Shown here: in pieces, positions 1 to 9,067 of the stretch
Layout of the letters: each line of letters begins with the position of its first letter
Position numbering within the stretch: position 1 is the stretch's first letter
NCBI GenBank assembly: GCA_043778255.1
Contig: JAYWGN010000055.1
Location: forward strand, 11,142-75,141
Length of the DNA: 64,000 bases
Reading direction: 5' to 3'
Source: JAYWGN01 sp043778255
GTDB taxonomy: Bacteria; Bacteroidota; Bacteroidia; Chitinophagales; Chitinophagaceae
Translations under genes and position numbers: made by a program
The notes under the pieces: model-generated
Databases searched by the model: none
Told to the model about the DNA's origin: nothing
Seen by the model: the letters and a program-made list of their open reading frames with translations, nothing else

Positions 1-914
1 CTTGATGAAAATTGATCTTTAGTGTTAAAACTATTTTCAATTTTTTGTGCATTATTTACAACACCTGTGTTGATATTAAAATCAAAAATTTCTATTCTTG
101 AATCGCCTACGTTAACTCCCCAATTTGCCATACCTATTTTTGCTGCGGTTGAAGAAAACTTCATTTGCCCAACTGCTTCATAATGACTCATATTTTCCCC
201 TATATCAGTAATTATACAGTCAGTATTTATTTTAGATATAGTGGGTGAATTACAACTGCCAATATTTTTTGCAGTTATATGAAAAGCATAAAATCTTTTT
301 TGGTTACTAGAAATAGATTTCCAATTAACACCATGTGCTAACACCCAATAACCACCATTGTTATCTTTTGCTGCAGTTAATTTTTCACTACTAAATCCTT
401 TAAAAAGACCTGTTTGAGATGTATCTATTAATGGTATATTTTTAGTTGAGGTTACATCACCTATGCTATTATTACTTCCAATTAAGTTTAAGTCTACTAC
501 GGAATATGTTAATCCATCGGACTCCTTTTGGTTACCTATTTCTGCACCTGTAAGGCTTGCAACTGTGAAAATAAAATATTTGGAACAATTACATCCCGGA
601 ACAGGTAATATTAGTGCACTTTGTGTTGCAGAGTTACCTCCTAGTAATGTGCCGTTGCCTTTTGGCATAACAATATTATTTTTATCATATATATAAGTTC
701 CATCTGTAGATATTATAACATTACCGTTAAAATCGTGTATTATAGCACTTCCTTCTGTTGTATTAAGTGGATTTGTGCTTGCACTACCATTTGAAATTGG
801 AAGCCCAGAACTAGAGAATTTAATTCCGGCATTCTCACCAAAATACCAAACCTGCTGTGCATTGAGGCTACTATATAGCAGCAATACCGCTATTAAATAT
901 ATTATCTTTTTCAT
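1..914 (-). CDS. secreted protein with WYFG/AGIxF N-terminal motif, 3' end outside window
   Basis: The minus-strand frame is open from ATG at 912-914 to the window edge, so about 304 residues are visible and the C-terminus is missing. It begins with a lysine-plus-hydrophobic signal peptide ending in LNAQ. The mature start has QVWYFGENAGIKF, a motif I know from secreted Bacteroidota proteins that often end in gliding-motility or T9SS sorting domains; that end cannot be seen here. A Cys pair (PGCNCSKYF) and repeated WVLAHG/FYAF-type strands suggest a beta-rich, propeller-like fold. It starts 22 bp after the stop of the preceding minus-strand gene and is probably co-transcribed with it. The exact function is unknown. 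Confidence 0.8.
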   Translation of the reverse strand, partial: MKKIIYLIAVLLLYSSLNAQQVWYFGENAGIKFSSSGLPISNGSASTNPLNTTEGSAIIHDFNGNVIISTDGTYIYDKNNIVMPKGNGTLLGGNSATQSALILPVPGCNCSKYFIFTVASLTGAEIGNQKESDGLTYSVVDLNLIGSNNSIGDVTSTKNIPLIDTSQTGLFKGFSSEKLTAAKDNNGGYWVLAHGVNWKSISSNQKRFYAFHITAKNIGSCNSPTISKINTDCIITDIGENMSHYEAVGQMKFSSTAAKIGMANWGVNVGDSRIEIFDFNINTGVVNNAQKIENSFNTKDQFSS

Positions 915-936
915 TTTTAATTAATTTTTTAAGTGG

Positions 937-2832
937 TTAGTTTTGTTTAGTTGCATTAAGTTTTATATCGCTGCCTTGGTCATAAATATTTGTTACATCA
1001 CCACATTCACTTGTTTGCTCCCCCATTAATATTGGGTTAAGTATTTTTCGGTGCTGCCTTTTTACCTCGCAGCATTTTACTTTAGTACAAGTTTTGCAAA
1101 CTCCATTTTCCATAAATACAATGGTGTACCGTATACAAAACCTAAAGCAATCTTTACAACACATTAATTCCGTTTGTGGTGGTAAGCTAAACCGTAATCG
1201 TATGTTGCCATTAAATGTACTGCCTGTGGTAGTGGTACTCAAAAAGTCTATTTCGTGGCTATTGGGTAAGGCTATACCCACATCATCAGTACCACTGGTA
1301 CCATTAGTATTAAAGCCTGTACTATTGGTATTGCCACTTATTATATTACCCCAATTGTAGGTATTGTTATTGCATCGTTTGCAATCGCCCTCCACATACC
1401 AATAAAAATCTACTACTTCAGTTTTTACTTGTAATACTTTAATACTACTTGGCCCTACTACCAAGGGTTGAGTTAAGTACAAGCTGTTATCATTACCCTT
1501 AATTTCTATAGGCCCACCAGGTGCAGTCCACTTGGTAAATTGTGAGCTTTCTTGCCCTAGGTTTATGCTTATTTGGTCGCATAGTTCGCAGCGGCATGAT
1601 GGTAATGTTGTATCACCACGAGACGTTAAATTACAAGCATCAAAAGCAGGATTTGTTGTCTGTACTTGTGAAGTAAACCTTGCTTTCACAACAGTTGTTC
1701 CTGTAGGAACAGTAAATGTTTTACAAATACTATAAAATTGACCCTCATTTTTATTTACATTTATTGTATAAACACTACTGATTGGTGAATTGCTCTGATC
1801 AAAAAATTGTAAATCTTGTATTTTTGTAGGGTAAGCAGTATAACTTGAACTTGAAATTCCATATCCACTTTTTAATACTTTAAAAGTTGCACAAACTTTA
1901 AATTGGTTATTATCTTGGCATTTGATTGAATCAACATTAACTTGATATTCATTTACACAAGTACTACTATTAGCACTCACCCCAAACACAGTCGGCACAC
2001 TACTGCCCAACACTGTGCCTCTTTGGTCTATAGCTTGTACGTTCCATATAAGGTTGGCGGCTTTATTTTTGCCATCGGGCAGCATTTCTATATCGCCTAA
2101 TAAGTTGGGTTTTACAAATTGGGTTTGCTCTTTTACATCTTTATCTATAACAGGTGTATTTACTTTCATTGCCTGTGTACCATTTTGCCCCTGCATGAGT
2201 TGCCATACTTTTAGCTTGTATATTACTGCACCTTGTGGCTTAGGTAAGCAGGGCGTCCACCTAAATGTTAGTGGCACTGAGGCCTCTTTGGTGGTTAATT
2301 GTTTACCATCGTTGGGGGCTAGGTTAGTGGGTGGGGTAAATTTGTCGTTAGTAGCGCCGCCACCTGTTGGGTTAGGTGTTGCCCCTTTTACGGTAAATGG
2401 TTTGCATAATTCGTAGCTAAGTGGGGTTATTTGTGCACCGTAGCCAAAGTACTGTACACATAATTCGTAATCGCCAGGCTGCAAGGTACACTCTTGCCCA
2501 AGCATATTGAGTACGGCGGCCGAGTTCCAGTTTTTAATGGGTGCATTAAACCCTGCCGTTGGGGCATTGTTAGCCGTGTATGTACCACATACTTTGCTGC
2601 CATTTCGCTTAATGGTTACAAGCATTCGGCTTTCTACTACGGCGCCGTTTAATTGGCCGTTTTGTACTGCACCTTTTGCAGTTATCATAATAGGTGGTAC
2701 TAGGTTGAACCAATCTACCGTTTTGGCGGGTAGTTCCTGTGGGGTGTTAATAGTAACATTGGTAATTAAGTAAGACTGTGCTTGGCTTATGTACCCCATT
2801 ACTATACAACTGAGTAGCAATAATAATTTCAT
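937..2832 (-). CDS. secreted Cys-rich protein with fibronectin-like domain (hypothetical)
   Basis: This 631-residue protein has a clear signal peptide (MKLLLLLSCIVMGYISQAQS). Residues about 150-290 hold a proline-rich linker and a fibronectin-III-like module (motif LTFRWTPC, then a VWQL strand). The C-terminal third is unusually rich in Cys pairs (SCRCELC, CKRCNN, MCCKDCFRFC, CKTCTKVKCCE), which suggests disulfide-stabilised or metal-binding loops. No catalytic motif was recognised. It lies upstream of the partial secreted protein and likely forms a two-gene operon with it. Its promoter region carries repeat-like words shared with two other promoters (see 2891-2944). Structural or surface functions are possible, but none is assigned. 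Confidence 0.75.
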   Translation of the reverse strand: MKLLLLLSCIVMGYISQAQSYLITNVTINTPQELPAKTVDWFNLVPPIMITAKGAVQNGQLNGAVVESRMLVTIKRNGSKVCGTYTANNAPTAGFNAPIKNWNSAAVLNMLGQECTLQPGDYELCVQYFGYGAQITPLSYELCKPFTVKGATPNPTGGGATNDKFTPPTNLAPNDGKQLTTKEASVPLTFRWTPCLPKPQGAVIYKLKVWQLMQGQNGTQAMKVNTPVIDKDVKEQTQFVKPNLLGDIEMLPDGKNKAANLIWNVQAIDQRGTVLGSSVPTVFGVSANSSTCVNEYQVNVDSIKCQDNNQFKVCATFKVLKSGYGISSSSYTAYPTKIQDLQFFDQSNSPISSVYTINVNKNEGQFYSICKTFTVPTGTTVVKARFTSQVQTTNPAFDACNLTSRGDTTLPSCRCELCDQISINLGQESSQFTKWTAPGGPIEIKGNDNSLYLTQPLVVGPSSIKVLQVKTEVVDFYWYVEGDCKRCNNNTYNWGNIISGNTNSTGFNTNGTSGTDDVGIALPNSHEIDFLSTTTTGSTFNGNIRLRFSLPPQTELMCCKDCFRFCIRYTIVFMENGVCKTCTKVKCCEVKRQHRKILNPILMGEQTSECGDVTNIYDQGSDIKLNATKQN

Positions 2833-2890
2833 GAGTGGTTAGTTTTTGTAATGTAAACCTACTGCATTGGTGTAATTGGTACAACCCACA

Positions 2891-2944
2891 TTGAGTGTAT
2901 GGTACTATTGGTTGTGTGTGTAACGGTTTGAGTGTATTAACGGT
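2891..2944 (-). promoter_or_regulatory. putative operator shared with two other promoters
   Basis: On the minus strand this reads ACCGTTAATACACTCAAA, then ACCGTTACAC, then GTACCATACACTCAA. The same words, in the same orientation relative to a downstream gene, occur at 40341-40401. A related word occurs at 7056-7078 before the LytTR regulator gene. The ACCGTTAAT word resembles the published general LytTR half-site, [TA][AC][CA]GTTN[AG][TC]G. The assignment as an operator is inferred from recurrence only. Confidence 0.45.
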
Positions 2945-2959
2945 AAATGGGATTTGCAG

Positions 2960-3172
2960 TTTTTTGTGTATCGCGGAGTTTCGCTGAGGTTACGCAAAGT
3001 TTCGCTGAGGTTAACGCAAAGTTTCGCTGAGGAGTATCGCATACCGTTGTAACGGCACTAGGAGTTACGCATACCGTAGTAACGGCACAAGAAGGTTCGC
3101 TTACCGTAGTAACGGCACAAGGAGTATCGCATACCTTAGTAACGGCACAAGGAGTATCGCAAAGGGTTTTCA
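2960..3172. repeat. tandem repeats, 30-bp and about 22-bp units
   Basis: About five copies of a 30-bp unit (core GTATCGCATACCGTAGTAAC followed by GGCACAAGGA) occupy roughly 3022-3172. About three copies of a shorter unit (GTTTCGCTGAGGTTACGCAAA-like) lie at 2968-3025. The copies diverge by one to three bases. On the minus strand the 30-bp unit reads as CDTPCAVTTV, but there is no ribosome-binding site or signal peptide to support a real protein. Confidence 0.8.
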
Positions 3173-3262
3173 ACATTAGCATAATAGCATAACTTGTACC
3201 GCCTTATGCGGTGTTATCGTATTAGCTAATTGTTTAGTTATCCAAATTCGTTTGATACTTGC

Positions 3263-6214
3263 TTAATTTACTTTTAGCGGTTTCACTTTTATGTAAGCTT
3301 CGTATACTTGTATTGGGTAAGTAAGGGTTACTACCGTGCCAGGTTGTGTGGGTTGTAGTGGGTGTTGGTCTTGTATGTGTAGCTTTATAGGTGCTTTGGT
3401 TATTTGGCTAAGTATTTGTAGTCGTTCATTTACCAATTGCATACCTCGGCTTATATGTTTACTATTGGTTTGTAATGCCTTGCTATTGGCTATACCTATA
3501 CCATTATCGGCTATGGCTATTATAAGGTTTTGTTGGTTAGTGCTTAGGGTAAATTGTATGGTTATAATGCCTTGTTGGGTTAGGGGCATTATACCATGTA
3601 GCAGTGCATTTTCAATATATGGCTGCAATATTAGTGTGGGTAGCATCCACTCCTCAGCATCTACATTGGGTGCTATATTTATGGTATAAGTTACTTTGCT
3701 GCCAAATCGCATTTGCTCTAATTGTAAGTATAGGCGGAGGTTTTCTATTTCGGTTTCCAGTGGTACAAACTGTTGTTGGGCAGCCTCAAAGTTGCGGCGT
3801 ATAAGTGAGGCAAAGTCGCTGAGGTAGCGGTTGGCATTGCCCCTGTCCTGCTGGTTAATAAAGTGCTGTATGCTATTGAGTGAGTTAAATATAAAGTGTG
3901 GATTAAGCAATGCCGTAAATGCTTGTTGTTTTAAAGCTGCTTGTTCATTAAGCTTTTGCAGGTCGCTAATTTTTTTGGCGGCAACTTTTGCATTTCGCTT
4001 ATTTATAAGGTATATTATTAAAAACTGCAACCCCAATACTGCTGCTACTATAAACCACCATTTTTTGTAAAACGGAATTTTAATACTAAACTCAAATACA
4101 GCTATTGTACTTACTTGCCCAAAGCTAGACAGCCTGTACCTTACATATACAATATGTTTGCCGCTACTTATGCTGTTAATGGCCACTTTGGGGTTTTTGG
4201 TGGTAAGCCATATACCGTTATCTAACTTGTACTCATACACCACATCGCTAATGCCTTGGTAAAAGGGTGTGGCAAAATAAAATGATAGGTTGTTATTGTT
4301 GGCTGTAAGTGCATCTTTATTGTTAAATGCTACTGACTGTTTGTTAACTATATAAAATGCATTTACAAATACCTTGGGCAATGGTATTATAGTATCAAAA
4401 AGGCTTTCGGCTATTTGGCTTAGCCCATTATCGGTAGCTGCAAAGTATTGGTGTAAGCTAGGGTTGTATATAATATCGTTAACCACTTTGCTGGCAAGGC
4501 CAAGGCTAGTATTTATATTATCTATTACTCCATTTTTTATTTTTAATATACCGTCCCAAGTGGCTACTAGTATGGTGTTGGTGTTTACAATTATTATTTT
4601 TTTACAATAATTACTACCTACAGTTTCGCCTTTGGGCAAGGCGGCAAATATATTATTACTGTAGGTATACATGCCTACATCGGTGGCTATCCAAAGTGTA
4701 TTATCGGCAGCTAACTTAAAGTCAAATACTTGTTGTAACTTTTGGTTGGCTATAGTGTCGTTAAGTACAAATGTTTCATAATTTTTCCAAATTAAAATGC
4801 CTTTGTCGGTACCTAACCAGAGGTCATTATTGAGTTCGAAGAAGGTATATATTTTTCTTACCCCAAAGTTAGATAAGTTGTATAGTTGCAATGCTTTGGT
4901 AGTAGTATTTATTTTTACAATTCGCCCTTGCCCAGAGGCTATTAGCAGTTCCTTTTGTTTGTTAACAAAAGCATTAAAGCCGTTGTAAAAAACGGTAGGG
5001 TAACCTCCCAAATTTTTGGTTACTATATAGTCGTTTATATTGGTTAAGTTTTCATCTTTCAGCAATGAGGATCGTATACAGCCCGCCAAAGTATCGGTAT
5101 ATAATTTGGGAAAATTAAAAACATAGTTTAACACCAAACCCTTATCCATTAAGGGTAGTGTGGCAAATGTGTTATTGTTATATATACTTACCCCGTTTTC
5201 GGTACCTATAAATAATTTGTTGCTTACATAGTTGAGGTTTAGTATATTATTGTTAACTAACCCATTGCTAGTAGTATAATTTTTTATAGGCAAGTTGGGT
5301 ATTAGTATAATGCCTTCGCTACTTGTACATAGCCAAAGGTTGCCACTTTTATCTTTAAAAAATTTGTTTACAATTTTATTTTCTAAGCCCAATATTTTAC
5401 TCGTTTCTACAAGTGTAGTGTTGGTTAGTTTGTATATACCTTTGTTAATATCTCGTAGCCATATATCATTGTTAGCATCTTCGGCCATGTGTAGTATATT
5501 GCTCTCGGTAGGCAATTGGTTATTGAGTAGCGTAGTGCCATATTGTTGGCTTATGCTATATATACCTTTATTGGTAGCCACTACTATAGTATTGTTATGT
5601 GTATATATGCCATACATAACTCTTTGTCCACTGAGTAATTGTGTTATTTTGTTGGCAGCTTTTATATATAATCCGTTGCTAGTACAGTACGCAATATTAT
5701 TATTAGGCATGGTTACAATACCATTTAACATTAAGCCTTTTGATCTTGTGGTACTATCAATATCAATATAATTTAGGTTACTATTTTTATACTCATAATA
5801 CCCTTTAATAAACAGTTTTGTAAATAAAAAATTATCGCCATGTATATACATATTGCCAACAAATAATGGATACTTTTTAACGATAGTATTTATTTTTCCG
5901 TTAGTATGTATGCTTTGTAATACATCGGGGTAGCTCATATATATAAGCGAATCGCCACCTGCATATATAATACTAGTAACGGCTTTGTTGACCATTCCGT
6001 CTTTGGTGTAGTAGTGTGCAAAGTTGTTACCATCAAACTTTACAATACCAAAGTCGGTACCAAACCACATAAAGCCATCTTCATCCTGTGCTGCACAGTA
6101 TACATTATTAATAGGCAATCCATTATTGATTGTAAATTGCTTTAGCCCATTTAATTGTGCTGTACCAATAATACTGCTGTATATAAAGTACCCTAGTATA
6201 GTAATATATTTCAT
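3263..6214 (-). CDS. two-component sensor histidine kinase with beta-propeller sensor and LytS-type kinase
   Basis: This 983-residue protein has a signal peptide followed by about 600 residues of Reg_prop-type propeller repeats (motifs DGFMWFGTDFGIVKFDG, NNDIWLRDINKGIYKL and GNLWLCTSSEGI). Then comes a Y_Y_Y-like domain (YEYKLDNGIW), one membrane helix at about 720-740, and a short coiled coil. The kinase module is of the His_kinase/LytS class: LNPHFIFNSL with the phospho-acceptor His at 773, an N-box PYIENALLHG near 865-872 and a GIGI ATP-lid motif. It lacks the receiver and AraC domains of classic hybrid propeller kinases and instead pairs with the LytTR regulator 16 bp upstream. The propeller probably senses a periplasmic ligand. 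Confidence 0.93.
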   Translation of the reverse strand: MKYITILGYFIYSSIIGTAQLNGLKQFTINNGLPINNVYCAAQDEDGFMWFGTDFGIVKFDGNNFAHYYTKDGMVNKAVTSIIYAGGDSLIYMSYPDVLQSIHTNGKINTIVKKYPLFVGNMYIHGDNFLFTKLFIKGYYEYKNSNLNYIDIDSTTRSKGLMLNGIVTMPNNNIAYCTSNGLYIKAANKITQLLSGQRVMYGIYTHNNTIVVATNKGIYSISQQYGTTLLNNQLPTESNILHMAEDANNDIWLRDINKGIYKLTNTTLVETSKILGLENKIVNKFFKDKSGNLWLCTSSEGIILIPNLPIKNYTTSNGLVNNNILNLNYVSNKLFIGTENGVSIYNNNTFATLPLMDKGLVLNYVFNFPKLYTDTLAGCIRSSLLKDENLTNINDYIVTKNLGGYPTVFYNGFNAFVNKQKELLIASGQGRIVKINTTTKALQLYNLSNFGVRKIYTFFELNNDLWLGTDKGILIWKNYETFVLNDTIANQKLQQVFDFKLAADNTLWIATDVGMYTYSNNIFAALPKGETVGSNYCKKIIIVNTNTILVATWDGILKIKNGVIDNINTSLGLASKVVNDIIYNPSLHQYFAATDNGLSQIAESLFDTIIPLPKVFVNAFYIVNKQSVAFNNKDALTANNNNLSFYFATPFYQGISDVVYEYKLDNGIWLTTKNPKVAINSISSGKHIVYVRYRLSSFGQVSTIAVFEFSIKIPFYKKWWFIVAAVLGLQFLIIYLINKRNAKVAAKKISDLQKLNEQAALKQQAFTALLNPHFIFNSLNSIQHFINQQDRGNANRYLSDFASLIRRNFEAAQQQFVPLETEIENLRLYLQLEQMRFGSKVTYTINIAPNVDAEEWMLPTLILQPYIENALLHGIMPLTQQGIITIQFTLSTNQQNLIIAIADNGIGIANSKALQTNSKHISRGMQLVNERLQILSQITKAPIKLHIQDQHPLQPTQPGTVVTLTYPIQVYEAYIKVKPLKVN

Positions 6215-6230
6215 GTGCTATACAATGTAA

Positions 6231-6998
6231 TTATTTAAAAAATAAAATAGCACTATCTTTTATTTTTTTTAACAACATATCCCATTGCCTACGGCTTACG
6301 GGCCACACATTACCATCTTGCATTTTAACTATACCACCGTCGGCTGCACTATACTCAATAACATACTGTAGGTTTATAATATGGCTTTTGTGTACTCGTA
6401 TAAATTGTTGGTCGCTTAGTATATCTTCAAAGTCCTTAAGTATTTTGGTTACTACAATTTTTTGCATATCAGGCTTGTATATAATACTATAATTACTATC
6501 GGCCTGTATGGATACTATTTCGTTAATATCCAAAAAAGTAGTACTACCTAATTGTGGAATGGCAATTTTTGTGGGTGTGTGCTTTTGCTGCAATGTTTGT
6601 AGCAAATGGTTTACCAGTAAGTTGTTGCTACTGTTGTCGAGGTGTTGATTTTTTAACTTTTCTACAGCTTGTTGCAACTCAGTAATGTTAATTGGCTTTA
6701 GTATATAATCAATTGCACTAGCTTTAATAGCTTGTATGGCATACTCATTATGTGCTGTTACAAATATTACTTTAAAGTTTCGTTCGGGCATTAGGGCAAG
6801 CATTTGTATACCTGTTTCGTGGGGCATACTAATGTCTAAAAACACAACATCGGTATTGTTACTATGTAACCATTCCCTTGCAGCAGTACCATTGCTTGCT
6901 GTGCCTACAACCTCTATATTAGTGCAGTCATGCTCCAGCATAAACTTGAGGTTTGCTACATTGTTTTGCTCATCGTCCACTATAAATGCTTTTATCAT
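6231..6998 (-). CDS. LytTR-family response regulator
   Basis: This 255-residue regulator has an N-terminal receiver domain with the acidic pair D8/D9, phospho-acceptor D55 (VFLDISMP), T81 and K101 (ILKPI). A C-terminal LytTR DNA-binding domain spans about 145-245 (FLDINEIVSIQADSNYSII, then FIRVHKSHIIN). It is the first gene of a two-gene operon with the propeller kinase downstream. The word TGGTACAACTCACTCAATGG on the minus strand at 7056-7078 lies 60-80 bp before its start. It recurs at two other promoters and could be its own binding site. Confidence 0.95.
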   Translation of the reverse strand: MIKAFIVDDEQNNVANLKFMLEHDCTNIEVVGTASNGTAAREWLHSNNTDVVFLDISMPHETGIQMLALMPERNFKVIFVTAHNEYAIQAIKASAIDYILKPINITELQQAVEKLKNQHLDNSSNNLLVNHLLQTLQQKHTPTKIAIPQLGSTTFLDINEIVSIQADSNYSIIYKPDMQKIVVTKILKDFEDILSDQQFIRVHKSHIINLQYVIEYSAADGGIVKMQDGNVWPVSRRQWDMLLKKIKDSAILFFK

Positions 6999-7055
6999 AT
7001 ATACTACCTTGTATTATAAAAGCAACAAATTACAGCAAATTTGTGTAAAATGTAA

Positions 7056-7078
7056 TACCATTGAGTGAGTTGTACCAT
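7056..7078 (-). promoter_or_regulatory. putative operator upstream of LytTR regulator
   Basis: The minus strand reads ATGGTACAACTCACTCAATG. It matches the core of the words at 2891-2905 and 40372-40396 (consensus near GGTACAATACACTCAA). The position suggests autoregulation. This is inferred from sequence recurrence alone. Confidence 0.45.
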
Positions 7079-7204
7079 CTATTGTATAAACGGATAAAAA
7101 ATGGGTAAATAACTTATGCATTTACCCATAAAGTAAATAATTGCTTGGTCGTTTTAATTTTTCTATATTAGTAGTACTTGGTTTATGGTATGTAGTATTT
7201 TATA

Positions 7205-7417
7205 TTATTTACGCCAATATGGTGTGTCAATTAATTTGCTTGTTACATACATAGCACGGTATGGAGTGTCAACATATTTGTAGGGTGTATCTACTTTTTT
7301 GGCTGCTATTAATTGTTCATAATCGGGTAAGTAAGTTGCTTCTTTTTTGGTACAGGCTGTGGTAATAATAACTACTACTAAAGTGTAGGGTATTATTGTG
7401 TTTAATAATTTTTTCAT
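7205..7417 (-). CDS. small lipoprotein with three DTPY motifs
   Basis: This 70-residue protein starts with a lipoprotein signal peptide (lipobox IITTAC, Cys at 22). The mature part is about 48 residues and contains DTPY three times (VDTPYKYVDTPY, then IDTPYWRK at the C-terminus). No known family was recognised. It is flanked by its own intergenic spaces and is probably monocistronic. A genuine gene is supported by the lipobox and the ATG start; the function is unknown. Confidence 0.6.
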   Translation of the reverse strand: MKKLLNTIIPYTLVVVIITTACTKKEATYLPDYEQLIAAKKVDTPYKYVDTPYRAMYVTSKLIDTPYWRK

Positions 7418-7530
7418 TGTTTTTGATTTTGTTTGATTTTTAAATGGGTAGCTTTTGCGGCTTACCTATTTATATCCGAACAAGTCAAAAATTGTTACCA
7501 GCTTAATTTTATTTTTTATAAAAAAAATAC

Positions 7531-7558
7531 AAAAAAGCCAAATCGATTATGATTTGGC
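7531..7558 (-). terminator. rho-independent terminator after the DUF2306 gene
   Basis: On the minus strand a perfect 8-bp stem, GCCAAATC ... GATTTGGC, with a 6-base loop is followed directly by six T. It sits 40 bp after the stop of the DUF2306 membrane protein gene. Confidence 0.8.
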
Positions 7559-7597
7559 CTACATTAATTGTGATTGCTATGGTATATATTTAGTGAT

Positions 7598-8239
7598 TTA
7601 TTGTATCAATTGTTTTTTTTTGTTAAGTGTAACTATATACCACTCCGCCACCAACCAATTAACTACCCAACCCAACCATGCTACTGTACGGTACACATCC
7701 ATAGGTGGTAAGGTTATAGTGTTAGTAATAGCATACTTCCATATACGTAGAGTAATGGCACTTAGGGTAAGTGCATAGCTACGTATCATATACTGTTGGT
7801 GCTTTTTGTAATTGCCTTGCTTAGCTAGCATTAAAGCATAAGCTGTACTTGCTAACCATAATATTGCTAATAATACAAAGGCAAGTTGCGAATAAAAACC
7901 ACCATTGGCATAAAACCCCATTATAAAACTGGCCGGCCCTGTAATGCACAATATATTAAGTACATACACATACCCCAACTTACGGTGCAATGTTGGTTTG
8001 TGCCTTTGTAAGTAAGTACTAAATTGTGTAAACCCTGCAAACAATACTAACATACTACTATATACATGTACAAAAAAGGCTATTCGCCAAATGTTGTTGC
8101 CAATATAATCTTGCTTAATTCGCAAAAACCTAACATCGGTATTATAGGGAATATAACTCATTACAATATTAGCCATAAAAGCTACAAATATGGCTAATAG
8201 CAGCAATAGTAAAGCATCAATATATTTTGACAATACCAA
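7598..8239 (-). CDS. DUF2306-type integral membrane protein
   Basis: This protein of about 213 residues has five to six membrane helices. It matches the DUF2306 pattern as I know it: an early helix, HVYSSMLVLFAGFTQF, the conserved RHKPTLHRKLGYVYV segment, then a helix pair and HQQYMIRSYALT. The histidines in these helices suggest quinone or heme contact, but the family has no settled function. The only start that keeps the first helix is TTG at 8237-8239, so the exact N-terminus is uncertain. A minus-strand terminator follows the gene. Confidence 0.75.
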   Translation of the reverse strand: MVLSKYIDALLLLLLAIFVAFMANIVMSYIPYNTDVRFLRIKQDYIGNNIWRIAFFVHVYSSMLVLFAGFTQFSTYLQRHKPTLHRKLGYVYVLNILCITGPASFIMGFYANGGFYSQLAFVLLAILWLASTAYALMLAKQGNYKKHQQYMIRSYALTLSAITLRIWKYAITNTITLPPMDVYRTVAWLGWVVNWLVAEWYIVTLNKKKQLIQ

Positions 8240-8288
8240 AATTGTATGTATATTTAAAGTATAAAACTAATTATAAAAACAAACTATT

Positions 8289-9038
8289 ATGAAAAAAATA
8301 TTATTTTATTGTATTTGTATTGTAACAATAGCATCTTGCAAAAATAAAAATACAGTAACTACAAGTACCGATAAAGACAACCCCTTAATTACTAATACAA
8401 CAACTCCCACTGTTGCGAAAGTGATATACGATAAAATTATTGGGTCGTATGTAGGTGTATTTGGCGATAATAAAATAACACTACTTATAAGCAAAGCAGA
8501 GGGTGATAGTATAAGCGGCCGAAGTGTAGTAGGTGGCTACGACAGACCATTTACTGGTACAGTAATACAACAAGGAGGTACTTATATAGTAGCAGCCAAA
8601 GAGCCCGGTACCGATAAGCATGATGGTACATTTAACTTCACCATTAAAGATGCTAATACAAATATAGTAGAGGGTAGTTGGGTGCCTAATGATGCAAAAG
8701 TAACACCTAAAAAAAATTATGTGTTGCAACGTAAAGCATTTGAATATAAAATAGATGTAGGTAATTATGCTAAGGCATCGCAAAGGGAGTTAAAATCGGC
8801 CGACGTTGAAAACCTTACCAAGTATGACTTACAAACAATGCGTAACGAAATATTTGCCAGGCATGGCTACTGCTTTAAAAAGAAAGATTTAAGAGATTAT
8901 TTTGAAAACGAAGATTGGTATGTACCCGATAATGTAGATGTAAAAGATTTGCTAACTACCATAGAAAAGAAAAACATACAGCTTATAAAGCGTTATGAAA
9001 AATATGCCGACGATTATGGAGATGATTTTGGACGGTAA
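8289..9038 (+). CDS. lipoprotein with C-terminal YARHG domain
   Basis: This 249-residue protein has a lipobox (TIASC, Cys at 17) and a Thr/Asp-rich linker. A central beta region (about 50-150) has GSYVGVFGDNKITL and a second GSWVPN strand. A YARHG domain follows at about 165-240 (LQTMRNEIFARHGYCFKKKDL, ending DWYVPDN). YARHG is an extracellular domain of unknown function found in envelope proteins of many bacteria. The downstream Fic gene starts 29 bp after the stop, so the two may be co-transcribed, although no functional link is evident. Confidence 0.85.
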   Translation: MKKILFYCICIVTIASCKNKNTVTTSTDKDNPLITNTTTPTVAKVIYDKIIGSYVGVFGDNKITLLISKAEGDSISGRSVVGGYDRPFTGTVIQQGGTYIVAAKEPGTDKHDGTFNFTIKDANTNIVEGSWVPNDAKVTPKKNYVLQRKAFEYKIDVGNYAKASQRELKSADVENLTKYDLQTMRNEIFARHGYCFKKKDLRDYFENEDWYVPDNVDVKDLLTTIEKKNIQLIKRYEKYADDYGDDFGR

Positions 9039-9067
9039 TATAAATTCGTTTTATTTGAAAATACAGT

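Larger units (their letters stand above)
2833..3262. other. intergenic region: promoter of secreted protein plus tandem repeats
   Basis: This 430-bp stretch lies between the histidine kinase stop and the start of the secreted protein gene. The part next to the gene carries operator-like words (2891-2944). The middle is a tandem-repeat block (about 2960-3172). No convincing gene is present. An 81-residue minus-strand frame at 2937-3182 exists only because the repeat unit (30 bp) is a multiple of three. Confidence 0.7.

Noticed and set aside
2937..3182. 81-residue minus-strand ORF with repeated CDTPCAVTTV
   Set aside because: The frame is made by a 30-bp tandem repeat. There is no signal peptide, ribosome-binding site or known domain, so it is listed as a repeat rather than a gene.
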